A stretch of 64,000 nt of DNA from Philopedon plagiatum. Taxonomy: Eukaryota > Arthropoda > Insecta > Coleoptera > Curculionidae. Both the position numbers and the translations under genes were made by a program. The first letter of the stretch is position 1. Each line of letters starts with the position of its first letter. Positions 1 to 12,789 of the stretch are shown piece by piece. The stretch is taken from positions 7,502,001-7,566,000 of the forward strand of contig OZ020189.1 in NCBI GenBank assembly GCA_963971165.1. Direction: 5' to 3'. The notes under the pieces are model-generated. The model was not told where the DNA came from, made no database searches, and worked only from the letters and a program-made list of their open reading frames with translations.

Positions 1-3000
1 TTTAAATTTATGTAAATTAGGAGGAGTAGAGTAATTTCCCTATGTATAACCTACTTTTGTCTTTTGGGAAAGAAAAACTTGCAATATATTCGCCGGTATT
101 ATAGTTTGATTTACATCCCGGAGCACACAACTTTGTGGCATTTTTTAAAACAACAGTCACAAATATTAACACAAAAACTAATATAATAGCCACAACATAA
201 CTTTTAGGTCATTAAATATTAGCGTAAGCACAAAATTTAATACAAAAAAACCCCAAACTAAATAAAAACAGTAGGACGCGCAGGTACCTAAACGTTTATA
301 AAATGTCTCGTTCGACCGACTGACCGCCCAGGTCGATCAGCTGATCACGGAAAATGGATGCGCACCTGACGGCCTGTCTCCTTCACGAGGGCAGTGTAAG
401 TGCTTTGTTTTATATTTTTTATTTAAATCCTTTAATTTAAACGTAGTTTTTAGCGTTATTATGGTGTTTTTGCCATGAGTAGTGTAATTACCATTTAATA
501 AATAGATTTATTCGCAGTAAAAGACATTTTTCGCTTTATTATAGATGAAAGTTGTCTACCTGACCACGCGGTGATTTTGTGAGTTGTTCTTCAAACAGGT
601 ATTGTAAGTATGCACATAAATTTATCATTTTATCTTAAAAACCTTTAATAAAATGTGCTTGCTGTAAATATAATATTGTTACATACAAGCTTATTATATA
701 GGCTATACAACTGATTTTCCATTTGTGCATGTTTAGCATCTTATTTTTTTATTTTAAATCGTAAGATAATCTGAATAAATTTAGCCTTTGATAAAATAAT
801 AGCTTTGATATTTTTGCTAGATGTTATATCATATTGGTACAAAAGTATTATAATCATTAGAAAATGGCAATTTTTTGTTATACTTGGTACAGAGTTATCT
901 GCTACATAAATTGGGATGCTTGACCACTGCCCTCGTGAAGGAGACCACGAGGGCAGTGGCTTGACCCATTGTTGTTTTAGAAATAGGGGATTAAGTAATA
1001 ATAATCTTCAGGCTGTGATACAATTTACTAACATTTATTTAATTCCTGTATTCGTAAGCTTTATATGTTTAAACCTAAGATGAAATTATTGTTTAAACAG
1101 TTTATGCTATGAAATTAATATCAAAATTAAGATTTCTATTATACAACTTTTTTCTTGTTTGTACCTTAATGTAAATTTTATTATTCTTAACATATTTATT
1201 TTCATAATAATTAAGACTTCCATGATTTCGACACACTTTTTGAGTTTAAAAATAAAATCAATAATGTGTGACATTTGCCCAATAAGTCTGTGTTTTGCAA
1301 TGTAATTTTTTTGAATCATGGAATTGCTGATAGATGTGAAAGATATAGGCATGGATGAATGGAAAAAACATATTACACTTATGTGTGTGGAAATCGACCC
1401 ACCACACTGCTTTTTTTAGTAACTAGTGATCAGTTTAAATAGAAAAGGCCATCTTGAAACTCGAGGACATGAATATCATTTAGAACACAAAATAAAATCT
1501 TGCTACAAATCAGTTTTTCAATCGTTTATATTTTGTAAAGATCATGTTGAAGTTTATGATGAACTAATTAATAAATGCATTAAGTTATCTATTTTCAAAT
1601 ACTGTAAAGATAAGAAAAATCCTCCAGATTTTTCTAAAGGTCATTTTAAAAAACGAATCGATTCAAGAAGCAAAAATTATGTCACAATAATAATTTAACC
1701 ATTGACAATGTATATATGTCACCTATTTGTAAGACACCTGATTGTGAGATAATAACCGATGTTGACATACCACCCGATACTGACTCAATTCCCAATTGTG
1801 ACGACATAACCGATTTTGACAAACTTACCATTTGTACCGGAGTGCAAAAGAACTTGGAAGAGCTACTCACAATTAGCGCGTTCGGCAATTCAATCTTTTC
1901 CATAGTTTTGCTCGGAATTTTTGACGGGCACATGACCTATCATTGTAAACAGTACGACCGATCATGTTCCTGTCAAGAATTCCGAGCAAAACGATGAAAA
2001 AGATTGAATTGCAGAACGCGCTAATAGGAACAGACTTTTGAAAGCGATGATTGTGAATTAGTTGAAGTAGTAATAGTGATCAGTGCCTTGAAAATGACAT
2101 TATATTGTATGATACTCAGTAGTTGTTAAGAATGCATGTATGTGTATAATATATTTGTATGTTCCAAACATTTCTGTTCTGTGATAGGTGTATAGAATTT
2201 CTTCGTCTTTCTATGTAGGTACGTTTTGTAAATATTGCCGCCTGGAAGCTATATACCTGGGGAACTATTTAGAATGTTTTTAAAATGTAAAGTTGAAGTT
2301 GTTAACTGTGTGTTGTACATACACATACTTAATTATCATTGTAAATATGCTTATCTAAATCATGGCTCTAAAAAACTTAAATCAAATATGTTTCTGATTA
2401 TATCATACTTTTTTTGTACATATTATTATGTATTACTATTCATTTTTTATACTACTAAATTCTTTATTTATTGTTATAATAAATTCACCCTTTTAAGTTT
2501 CAGCTCTAGCGTCGATATGAATTAATGACCTTATTGGTTGCTAACATTTTTACTTAGTGTTATTGCAGATCAATTGTGGCCTACAGAAAAGTCCTGTAAA
2601 ATTAATTCTAATTATTATTGATTTAATTTGCAATGATAATAGATTTACAGGCGACAATTTATTTATTTTCTTTTTATGAGCAAAAGATACTGCTTTTTTC
2701 TTTTTTTACAGTGTACCACAAGGAGGCCCCGTTGCTGATACGAGAAGTCAAGATCAAGAAATCAGAATTTTTTAATGTCTCTGTGTATTACAATTGATTT
2801 TGCTATTGATTTCTATATAGTGGTTTTTGGCCAGTAAATGTTTTTTCAACAAAAATTTTTGTTTTATTAAAACATTTGTTAATATTTTATTATTACCTGA
2901 AGATGACATTGTTGGTAATAAAAAAACTACTGTTGGAAATCTTATCAACTTTAAGCTTTTGTTTGTAGCATTGCATTAAATGTATTTTATAAAATGTACT

Positions 3001-3427
3001 TTTTTTAGTAACAATACTCAAGAATGGGCCACATTGACTTTTAAAAACAAAATATACTTTAATATGAAGTTATTTTACGTTTAATATTGTATATAATGTT
3101 GCCATTTCAGTATAAAGTTATTAAAAAAAGTAAATTTTATAATTTATATTGTAATGTTCCAAACAAAACTTATTTTGATTTGAAATTTTCCCGCACTACC
3201 AGTCGGTATAGTAGGGAATTGACCGGTGATGTCACTGTTCAGACGGTAAAGAAAAAGTCCATTTTAGCAACAGAGTTACCATGCAGGTGGCTCATAGATG
3301 GCTCGTGTTTCGCACTGAATACACGCAACCGGCATTTCTCAAACCCTTTTTATTTTCTTTGGGCGCCACAAAGTTACAAACCCTTTTATGTTCCTTGCAA
3401 AATAAATGAAAAGCGGGCTGAGCTATC
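1..3427. other. AT-rich stretch without a recognised gene
   Basis: I see no convincing gene here. Short open frames near 1.43-1.70 kb and 2.24-2.53 kb lack recognisable domains and adjacent splice or start context. Contents that stand out are a 24-base inverted match (about 371-395 against 924-948) and a hairpin at 924-958. The rest is AT-rich sequence with no readable transposon ends. Confidence 0.5.
924..958. repeat. hairpin with distant inverted match
   Basis: The arms ACTGCCCTCGTG and CACGAGGGCAGT enclose an 8-base loop, giving a perfect 12-bp stem. The left arm plus loop is also present in inverted orientation at about 371-395. This GC-rich hairpin sits in AT-rich DNA and probably belongs to a degraded inverted-repeat element spanning roughly 0.37-0.96 kb. 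No target-site duplication was found. Confidence 0.5.
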
Positions 3428-6400
3428 ATGTCGGAACAATACATAATAAATCTAAGTTATAAAGGAGAGCCAATACGGGTGGCTGTGGCCACAGCACAGA
3501 ACAACAGGTAAGAAACGTTAAGTGCGTGCTAATTGGTCGCAACATTTCTGTCAATTGTGGCGCCCTCATCCGTAGGGTCCCAAAGTATTCATGGCGGAAG
3601 CGGGGTGCGGAAGAAAAGCCACCATATGATCAGTTAAAGGTCAAATTGATGTTTTGATATTTTATAACCTTGTATTTACATAATGTTTTTATTGGACGTT
3701 TATAAAAGAATTTTCAGATAAAATATAAAAAAATGACAATCTAAAACAAATATATAAATACAAGGCATAAAATAGCAAAACATCAATTTTCCTTTAAAGT
3801 CGGTACAAAATTGTATCGTATTTAAAAGTAAAACAACAAGGTCCTATTTTTACTAATTTCTTCATTTAATCAATATAAATCATAACGAAATGTTTATCAA
3901 GTCATCTCATAACAACATGGCTCACATGAGAATGTTAATGCAAGGTAAAAGTCACAATCGGGTGAAGGTTCTAATCAGATTTCTTCAGTTCCATTAACAT
4001 CACGTTGGGCTTGTGTGGAGGTCCAATTCCATCGAGCATTTAACATGAAACAAAATGAAAACTTCGGCACAATCATCTTGTACACTAAATACCTAATAGT
4101 TATTTATATCACACAAATCAGGTGCACTATTTAACTTTACTCAATAAGCGAATGGTACATAAAAAAACTCTGGTTAAGTTTCACCTTTTTATTACTGCTA
4201 TTTATTTTGCTGTCAGTAAAAATGTTGTGCTTTCTACAGTGTCCAGTAGGGCAATCCAGAGTTAAAGTGTACTCGTCAAGACGTATATGTTTATTTCCGA
4301 AGCTTAACGCAGGGATGCTACGTACAAACGTTATGTATACCATACCAATTGAGAACTTGTATTCAGTAAGCTGTTTTTCAAGCTTCTAATGTCGCAAAAG
4401 TTTAGGGAAAATAAAAAAAAAATTGATTTTATAATCCTTTGGAAAATTAGTGTAACAGGAATTCTTACACGAGTACTTAACTCTGCCAAAGGAAGAAGCT
4501 GCTATGACTGCAGCCATGTTAGATAAAATACAGAGACAGTAACATGTAGGTATGGGTGGCAAACTACAAAATGAATTTTTCCGACAAGCACAAAAAATAT
4601 GTTAAAAAAACTATAAATTATATTGAATGTTCTGGAATTAAAATCATCTAAATAGTTACACCTAGCACGAAATATGTTTTAAATATGATTAGGAAAATGG
4701 TACTTACCAAACTACCTACAATATCTGATTTGTCTATTTACATCTACAATAAAAAAAGTTTGATTAAAATCATTTTTAATGACACAAAGACCACAAAACA
4801 GAAATGGTCAAATTCACTATTGCCAACTTTCATCATTTATTTATTATTACGAAACTATGTTCACTTAAATAAACCATATAATATAGAAATAACTTATTAA
4901 TATTAGTCTAGTCTTGGGAACTATTGGTATTGGAAATACATTTGGCAGTGTATTATTTTTGAATGCTGAAAGTATATTTTTAAATATCAAAAAATGAAAA
5001 AACTGTATATTTTAGAACAAACTACACGTACAATTTAAAATAAAAAAGTACCTGGAAAAATGATTGTTTACTAAACTATGTAACAGAATACCATGTTTCA
5101 AGACATGTATTGATAATTGGCTATATTTTTTTTTAATACAAGAGAACACTTACCTGGAAACGTAATAAAGTCCTAATTTGCTTTTCTAAGCCGATAAATT
5201 GTGATTAAAATCACACATAAAATAATCTTCATCTTTTCTCGAAATTATAAAATGGCTGACGGACAAGACAAAGGCCAGACAACCGAGAATAAAATAACCT
5301 GATTGGTCTAATTTTGACATCTGTCGTCTGTCGAATGGACGTAGTGCCCTCTGTGTCATGGTCGCTAACTAAAATGTGACAAGTGGCAGCTGCGATAGTC
5401 CGTATTTAAAGTTTCAGGGCCCTGGGCCACAGTGGCAGAAGCTTCTCTGCTCCTTTCAGGTTAGTATATTATGAATGTATATATAGGGGTCTGAAGGTTT
5501 AAATGGGCTTTATGGCAACAAGGGATTTTCCCAGTGTTGCCAGAGTAACAAAGCAAAAAGTCGCCATCGATCCAAGATAAGTCCCCACTTTGTCCCCACA
5601 GCTTTTTTGAGCTATTGGGGTTAGAAAACTGTCAATATTAAATAAAAAAATGTTTTTGTGGAGCAAGCTTGGGGGAATCTCCAAAATTTGACGTACAATT
5701 CGTGGCGTGTTCAGATATTCTCTTTGAGAAATCCCTCGGTGCAATCATGATTATTATTGTGACGTTGTTTCTTACGTATTGTATACAACGTGTATATTCA
5801 TATATTCAATTTTTTCACCTGTAAAAAGTCGCCAAAAATAAGCTTTCTATTGAAAATCGCCGCCACACTCTCACGAGACAAAAAGTCGTCATTTTGGCGA
5901 CTTGTCGCCCCAAATGGCAACACTGGGATTTTGCGGGGTACCGCCACCTCACCAAGTAAGGTGAGGTAAATATCATGGGACTATCACTACAAATTATGAT
6001 TAAAAACCACGTGATGTGCTATCCATGGATACGGTTGGTTATTCTCGGGCCAATAGAACAGCTTAGCTCACGGAACAGATTGTTCTTTTAGACTGGTGCA
6101 ACCTGGTCTCATAATGCTGGTTCAGTCTAACAAATAGGGAGTAAACGTTGTTTCTGGTTGTTTCACTTTGTCTTTATACTCTTGACTGTTGCAGGGACTA
6201 ACACTAAAGTTAAATGAACCTAGCTTTCTTTGCCCGTCCTTTCGTTTGGGTTTGGGCGCCATTTTCTTGGGATCAATAATTCACAAAACATGATGTTTGG
6301 TGCAATAATTATTTATTAGTTTATTACTACTTCAATAATTTGTATTCTTAAAAAGTTTGGCCTTATGGCTTTGCGTTTTGCAGAACAAGAGTGGTGCCTT

Positions 6401-8169
6401 CAAATTTGAGGTAAGTAATTAATAAATTCACCTAAAATTTCTTATTTAGGTACTTTTAACCTCTATGAAAAGGTGAGGTCATCGGCATTTCTCCAAAATA
6501 ATTTTTATAATATCCAACCGATTTTGTGATATTAAAATGTAATTAGCCATTTTTAAATCAGCGATCAAGTCATGACCTAGTCAGACCATTGGCCAACACT
6601 GTCTCACTGCTGTCTCATTTAATCTTAATACATTGATTTTTTAGGTTAAACATTGAGTATATGGAGCAACGTTGTCAAATAAGGTGAGTAATATGTTTCT
6701 AAGTTTCTTGAATATGGGGAACTTTTGTTTTGACACTATCTATGTCTTGTGCCCGAATAACAAATAAAATGTTGTTGTTGTTGTTTTTAGATTAATGGCT
6801 CTGGTTGAAACCAAATGGCCAGCTCTCATTTTTCACAAATAAAATAATTTAAAATAAAATATCGGTCTTGTAAACCAAAAATAAGAAAAATCTTTTAAAA
6901 CTTGAGGAAAAAAATCTTATCTTTAATCCCTAAAGTTAATATTTTATATAGGCTAAAATAGCACTGGGAGTGTTTCCTTTAAATTTGAGGTGAGTAAATA
7001 ACACATTATCTAAAGTTGAATAAAAACATAAGTTTTATTATTAAAATCTAACCCCGGTATAAAGAGATAAGGTCATTGACATATTTTCTAAATTATTTTA
7101 CCAAGATGTTTTTGCATGGATGTAGGTATTAACTAGATTTTGTAGAACAGATCATTCAACTTATAAATAACATAAAGTTAATGTAGATTTCCCATTTAAC
7201 ATAAGAAAAATCACACTGAAAGGTGACGATGACTAGCTTGGGTTTACGTACATATAGGTGGGATGCATCCCTTTACAGCAAATTGTGGTTTAAATCTCAG
7301 CTTCTAACCTTAAATTATCAGCAAAGTAAAGAACCAATAAATTGTTTTTGTTTACTATTTTTATATAGTTCTAATTAAGATTAGGGAATTTTTTTAAATT
7401 TAAATTTAAACGGCCAGATTCTCCAATGCTAGACTGGTCTAAGTTGACAACCAGTTTTAAACTGACAAGTGCAATAATAAGACAACTAAGTTTTATAGTA
7501 GGTATGTACTTTCCACAATAACAGAACTAAGTTCATTTTAGCAGCACGTTCCAAGAAAAAAATCATGGGGAAACCAAGCAAATCACTGAAATATTAGATT
7601 AGGTTATGTTTTTAACGACAACTTAGGAACAATGACAGGACAAAAAGCTGTCAAAACCTACCTGATCAACTAGAATATTATTATTTTAATTTAAACCAGT
7701 ACTAAAGGTGGGTTTATGTAGACCACTTTAAATTTAAATTTAATTTTGCTCTAAAAAATTTTTCATTGAAAGTTAAAATTAAAGTAAAATTAAATTAAAG
7801 TTGTGGATAAACGCTCTTATGCCTTCATGTGTATTTAACTCATACTAAATTAAAAATAGAGTCAAATTAGGGTTAAATTAAATTTAAAGTGGTCTGCATA
7901 AACCTACCTTTAATCTTAAACCTTTTTAGTGAATCTGAACAAACATGTTTAATAAAGCATGTTAATAAAGTGTATTCGCTTTTGCTTTATTCTAAAGTAA
8001 ATTCAATAAAAATTTCAGCTGTTCATGCAGTGCGAAGAAAGAACACATCTTAGATGCTGAACTAATGCGACAACTCACAAGACTTGTATCCTTTTTAATT
8101 TTATGGAACTCTCATTGTGGATCTATTATTTTGATTTTCTACATATCTGCTGCAGGTATGTTAAATTAA
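3428..8169 (+). CDS. speculative two-exon gene for a small membrane protein
   Basis: I do not recognise this protein. Exon 1 (3428-3507) opens with ATG and ends at a canonical donor (AACAACAG|gtaaga) with two bases left over. A second open exon (8019-8169) follows an acceptor (aaatttcag|) in the matching phase and runs to TAA. The joined product would be 76 residues: an N-terminal soluble part, a Cys-rich segment (SCSCSAKK), an amphipathic stretch and a hydrophobic C-terminal segment that could cross a membrane once. Short splice-flanked segments between them (5416-5457, 42 bp; about 6385-6411, 27 bp; about 6643-6681, 39 bp) are phase-compatible candidate cassette exons, but the last lies within repeat-derived sequence. 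The intron is long and nothing confirms transcription, so this could be chance. Confidence 0.25.
3633..3799. repeat. small inverted-repeat (MITE-like) element
   Basis: The ends (TTAAAGGTCAAATTGATGTT... and ...AACATCAATTTTCCTTTAA) are inverted copies extending about 45 bases on each side with a short AT-rich centre. No coding capacity. Size and structure fit a palindromic MITE; a target-site duplication is not clear. Confidence 0.6.
3800..5530. other. AT-rich intergenic stretch
   Basis: Only short open frames without domains, plus homopolymer-rich AT sequence. I see no gene, RNA or transposon end that can be supported. Confidence 0.4.
5531..5927. mobile_element. hAT-like MITE
   Basis: Terminal inverted repeats CCAGTGTTGCCA and TGGCAACACTGG bound about 400 bp. 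Subterminal sequence is also inverted (AAAAAGTCGCC near 5545, GGCGACTTGTCGCC near 5895). The flanks GGATTTT and GATTTTG resemble each other but do not form a clean 8-bp duplication. A short open frame inside has no recognisable domain. Non-autonomous. Confidence 0.6.
7422..7960 (+). mobile_element. MITE family copy 1 (CCAGATTCTCC family), with nested insert
   Basis: This is one of three copies of the same repeat (others at 37250-38380 and, inverted, 41325-41695). It begins CCAGATTCTCCAATGCTAG and ends near TTAGTGAATCTGAAC. Copy 1 is interrupted by a second element at 7709-7909. Non-coding; the ends share CAGATTC in inverted orientation. Confidence 0.65.
7709..7909. mobile_element. nested MITE with TAA target duplication
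   Basis: The ends AGGTGGGTTTATGTAGACCA and TGGTCTGCATAAACCTACCT are inverted, and subterminal AAATTTAAA tracts continue the hairpin. Compared with the uninterrupted family copy at 41.3-41.7 kb, the host repeat here shows TAA on both sides of the insert. The 3-bp TWA duplication fits a PIF/Harbinger-type MITE. Confidence 0.65.
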
Positions 8170-8782
8170 GTTTACGTATTGACTGAATGTCAGGTGGTGC
8201 TGAAATATCTTGTGCCATTGAAAGGAAAAGAATTTTTTTTTGTAAGTTCCTTTCTTTTCCCTTCTTTTAAAAGTGTATATTATTATTTAACAAGAAGCAA
8301 CAATAAAAAACTACAAATTTTTGTACTACAATAGCTAGAAGACAGAATAATTATTATGGACATAATTAAATTTAGATACTTTATTATTGATAAAAATATT
8401 TAATAAGTATTGTTTACTTTCAATAGATTTATTGGCATTGCTTATAATAGGAAGTATTGAAAGACGAAGTGCTGGCAAAGTTATGTATTTGATTGACTTT
8501 GGCCGAACAGATTATTTTATATAACACAAAAATATTTTATATTGATAAATGTTGAATGATAAATAGTTGCGTACATGTACATTTTATCAGAGAGGTGTTT
8601 ATATTTATATGGTAAGCTTCAAGGTATCACATAAATATAGCCACAAATTATAAATTATTGCACTGGGGCTAGATTTTTTTACGAAATTAGTTTGTTTTTG
8701 CATCATAATGTAAATATTTAATAAAAATTGAGCAACTGCCTAATTGATGCAGGTACATTGACACGAACACCTCTCTGAAGAT

Positions 8783-9013
8783 TAGTGTTGGGAATAATCG
8801 AATGAATTAAATAATCGAAAGATTAGGTCTACAATGACTTTAATATCGAATGATCATTCAAAATTATATAATCTTGGCCCCGGCCCCAGCCACGTCGAGT
8901 GCCCAACCTCTCGGTTAAATCATTCGAATGATCTCGTTGACCTCTTGAGATATCTCGAGTGATTTCAATAATCGAATGATCGATTATTTTTTATTCGAGA
9001 TGTCCCACCACTA
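8783..9013. mobile_element. hAT-type MITE, 231 bp
   Basis: Terminal inverted repeats TAGTGTTGGGA and TCCCACCACTA bound a sequence rich in inverted ATCGAATGAT motifs. Flanking 8-mers CTGAAGAT (8775-8782) and CTGGAGAT (9014-9021) differ at one base, which fits an aged 8-bp hAT target-site duplication. Non-coding. Confidence 0.75.
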
Positions 9014-9230
9014 CTGGAGATTCATTTATCAGTATAATGCATACTCCGAGTTATTGCTTGTGATTACTTAGTTATAAAATATAACCTTAAAATACTGTTT
9101 GTTTAATTTATTTTAAAATGTATTAAATAGTGTTATCTTTATCCATACGAGTTTTATTTTTAGTTTAAATACCATTTTTAAAAATTCCTAAAAATGTATA
9201 TTAATTAATTTTTGTTGACACTGTCAACAG

Positions 9231-9333
9231 TGTCAACAAGATTTTATTAATATTCATTTTCGATAAAACTGGCATTAAAAAATTTTTAATGCCAGTTTTA
9301 TCGAAAATGAATATTAATAAAATCTTGTTGACA
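9231..9333. repeat. near-perfect palindrome, ~103 bp
   Basis: Two ~51-base arms are inverted copies around one unpaired base near 9282. Arm sequence includes TTGTTGACA at the ends and GGCATTAAAAA at the centre. A smaller stem (TTGACACTG/CAGTGTCAA) lies immediately to the left at 9215-9236. There is essentially no loop, so this can extrude as a cruciform or fold as RNA. Confidence 0.85.
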
Positions 9334-9340
9334 AGGTCAA

Positions 9341-9416
9341 CTAAAATTCTTTTTGGCTTTTAGGTTTTTAGTATTTTTAAAAAATACTAAAAACCTAAAA
9401 GCCAAAAAGAATGTTA
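9341..9416. repeat. second palindrome, ~75 bp, abutting the first
   Basis: Arms ATTCTTTTTGGCTTTTAGG... and ...CCTAAAAGCCAAAAAGAAT are inverted with almost no spacer. It follows the 9231-9333 palindrome by only a few bases. It could be part of the same composite fold-back element or a separate palindromic MITE. Confidence 0.8.
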
Positions 9417-9428
9417 GTTCACCAACAG

Positions 9429-9548
9429 CCCTATTCTCGAGTCTAAGAGAACGTTCCCTCGGTGATGTTACCAAGGTATGAAGACTACGATTGGCTGTTG
9501 CCTAGCAACATCACCGGTAAACGCGTTCCCCAATCTCGAGAATAGGGG
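9429..9548. repeat. inverted-repeat unit, ~120 bp
   Basis: Outer arms CCCTATTCTCGAG and CTCGAGAATAGGGG, and inner arms GGTGATGTTACCAAGG and CCTAGCAACATCACC, give a nested hairpin. It lies just upstream of the outer Harbinger accessory gene and might mark or neighbour that element's left end, but no matching right end was found near 18.2-18.6 kb. Confidence 0.6.
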
Positions 9549-9925
9549 CACAGGCACCTTGTGTTGGTGGCGCTAGTAGTCAAATGTCATTATTGTCATT
9601 TGTCATTAATGTCTATTTGTCTTGTACCTCATTTTACATAGGAACCGCTCTTCTCTTTATTTTTTTTGTATTTTTTGGTATATATGTTTTAATCTGTGGT
9701 TACTCGCCCACAAAATTACTTTTGGGCCCACAAAATTACTTTTGGGAAAGTATTCAATCATCTTCTTAAATTGGTTACTAGTTTTAAGGTATAATAATTG
9801 ACATGTACAATCTGATCATTGTATCGGCTCTAAGTACTGAATAAATGTATATGTATATAATTATGTATACATATGCATCTTTTTTTTCCTAAACCACCCT
9901 CACATTTCTTTATATTATATTTTAG

Positions 9926-10814
9926 ATCAACATACTGCTAATAGATTTTTGAATGAGTGTGATCCTGAAACATATCCTCTTCCCACTCGTCCATCAACGT
10001 CGGGTAAGTTCTATTTTTATTTATATAAACCCAGAACATATGTGAGTTATGGAATCTGAGCATGAACGTAAGCTTACAGTTCTGTAATGGCAATTACGCC
10101 AAAAATAGAGACATTTGTTTAAAAATAAAATTTATGTATACGAAATTATTCTTGTTTTTAATTTTAGACATCCCTGATGTTAGTAGTGTTACTAACTCAT
10201 CTGATGTAACGGAAAAATTATGGAGCAACGAAGCAACTGTTCTATTAATCAGTCTGGTGAAAAAATATGCCACAGAACTTGATAGAGGGGTAAAAAAATA
10301 TGTATGGCGAAAAATTTCCCAGGAATTATCAAGTACCCTTAACAAAAATTTTACGGAAACACAAGTTAATAGTAAATGGAAGGGCTTAGTGAAAACTTAT
10401 AAAGATGTTATTTCTCACAACAGCACATCAGGGAAAAACAGAAAATATTGGGAATTTTATGATTTAATTCATGACATATTATTTAAAAAGCCAGAAATAA
10501 ACCCTGCAGCTATTTGTAGTAGCTATGGGGGATTAAAAGTACAAACAATAGAAGGAGTATTTAAAAAAAATGAAAATCTTAAGGAATTATGTACATCAAG
10601 TATCACTTCTGGAGAAAACGAAGGCCTAAATCTTGAACCAAGCACTAGTACTGGGAAGCATAATTTCCCAGAATATGAATCAGTTTTCTCAAAGAAAAGA
10701 AAGGATAGAGAAACTGATATAAATAAGAGACATAAAGAAAAGATGCAACGTCTCGATAAGCTTCAAAATTTGTTGGATGAACTGGTCACTATTTTAAAAG
10801 ATAATAAAAAATGA
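9926..10814 (+). CDS. Harbinger accessory protein, Myb/SANT-like domain
   Basis: This is the second gene of a PIF/Harbinger transposon. Known Harbinger elements pair a DDE nuclease with a Myb/SANT-like protein that binds the element's DNA and partners with the transposase. Exons supported here are 9926-10003 (acceptor tttag|, donor TCGG|gtaagt) and 10168-10814 (acceptor ttttag|, stop TGA), in matching phase. The 5' end is not identified. The second exon encodes a trihelix-like domain starting at EKLWSNEATVLLISLVKKY, with the tryptophans of LWSNE, YVWRKIS, SKWKGL and YWEFYDL spaced as in Myb/SANT-like domains. A Lys/Arg-rich tail and a C-terminal coiled-coil-like helix (RLDKLQNLLDELVTIL) follow. 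It is transcribed toward the opposing transposase gene at 11744-18176. Confidence 0.75.
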
Positions 10815-11743
10815 AAGTTATCTGTAAGCAAATGTATTCTGTTCCCTTTCAGCACTTACCTAAGTATGGTTTGCAATGGTTGGAGCATTCTTATTTAAAA
10901 CGGCTTTTTGAGAAAAGACTTGGGTGATATTCTTGTGCAGATAAAACATTTATTTTTGTTTATATTTGTTAAACTGTCGAATTTTGTTTAATTTGTGTTG
11001 ACTGCTTTAGTATTATTGTTGGCCCTGCCTTTTAGATTGAAGTAGCTGAAGATTTTTTGGCTGTATTTTGTGCAAACGCTGCTAGAAGTTAGGTACATAG
11101 CTTTTTTATATTTTGTTACATTGTGTTGTTTAGGTTTGTAAGGATACCTATTTATTTTTAGGTTTATGTCTGTTTAAGTACAAATTAATATTGTTAAGTA
11201 TTATGTTATACTTTTTAGTTGCCTGAAATAATTTGATATTTGTGTTTTTTTCTGGCTGTGCCTTGTGCAGATAAAAGTAAAAATAAGTAGAGAAAATAAA
11301 TCTTCTAAACTTCGTGTTTTCACTATTATTTGGTCAAATAAAGATTAAATTATTTATTAACTAATTTCATTTATTTTAAACTGGTAATAATTAACTAAAG
11401 TTGATTTTTTACTGATGCTGTCCTAAGTCATGGAGCAGTGTCAAAGTAACAACAATCATTACAAATCAAAACAGGAGGTTGTTAATAATTTTATTAATTC
11501 TTTTGTACTTCGGCAACCTTTGATGATGTAGACACCATCAATATTAAATTCAAGTGTACTATATTGCAAAACAGGTAGGACAGATATTTATTAGGTTTTC
11601 AGTTAATATAAATTACAATTTTATTATGTAATTATCAAAATGAAAATAACCAAAGTACAATTTAAAAAATTTATTTAGAAAAGTTTATACAAATACACAA
11701 AAATTTGAAAAAAAATTCTTTCAAAGGGAAAATCAAAGTTAAT
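10815..11743. other. non-coding spacer between the two outer Harbinger genes
   Basis: AT-rich convergent 3' region holding AATAAA-type signals for both orientations (for example near 11296 and 11337). No open frame with a recognisable domain. Confidence 0.5.
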
Positions 11744-12789
11744 TCAAATAGGATCAACATTGTAATTTAAAAAATTCATAATGTTATTTCTTTTTGCAAT
11801 TGCGACAGGATTTTGACGCAAAATTTCATCGTTGTCTTCATTAATGTCATCAATTTCAGCAATTTCATTAAAGAAATCGTTATTTAAGATGCACATGTTA
11901 TGCAAAATGCATGCAGATACTATCAGCAATGCGGTTAAGTCTAACCTTTTAGTTTCCATAAATTTCAATCTACGAAACCTTCCTTTCAGCAATCCGAGAG
12001 CAGTTTCAATTATCACACGGCACTGTGAAAGGAGGTGATTAAAGTTTCTTTGAGCCGGAGTTAATGGCTGATCCTTAAATCCCACCATAAGATTTGGTAA
12101 CAAAGGATAAGCCAAATCCCCAATAAGGTGGCTCTGATTTGGAAATTCAATTTCGTTTTCCTGCATTCTCTTCCTAATATCTGATTTTGAAAATACCCTT
12201 GCATCGTTAAGGCTCCCTGGATGTCCTACATAAACATCAAGAAAAAGTTTTCTGTTATCACAAATAGCTTGCAATAGAACTGAAGGGTAAAGCTTGTTTC
12301 ATATAGACGCGAATTGCGAATTTTATTCTCATTGGTTGATTTCAAATACAATTTAATGGCGGGAAAGCTGAGAATGACATCATCAGCTGAGTTCGGTTAT
12401 TCCTCCGCGACCGTTTAGATGACATTGATGACAGACTTGGGCGTTCGGTAATGGATTTGGAGGCTTCAGACGAAAACGATTGATCGTTCGGTTATTTAAA
12501 TTCCGAGGTCTTGGAGGGCCATCTTTTTCCTCGGCGCATTTAGACGGACGAGACGGAGGGAAAGTTCGCACATGCGCAACATTCTTGTTTTGAAATGTTG
12601 TGTTCGCCTCCCTTGTTGTTTTTGTTTTCTTTAAACTACAATATACTACAATAAGTTTTATGTTTATTTTACAATGGATTGTAATATGATTGATTACACG
12701 TTGGGACCATAAACTTTGTTAGCCTATGACGATAAAGAATTTTTTGACAGATAGTAAGCAAATCCGTTCGGAAATTTCTTCATGCTCTA

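Noticed and set aside
1426..1698. 90-codon frame, possible gene fragment
   Set aside because: It starts at a non-ATG codon, matches no family I recognise and has no exon context.
6643..6681. Splice-flanked 39-bp cassette exon
   Set aside because: The same sequence is part of a MITE copy at 26.6 kb, so the splice-like signals are probably repeat-derived; kept only as a note under the speculative gene.
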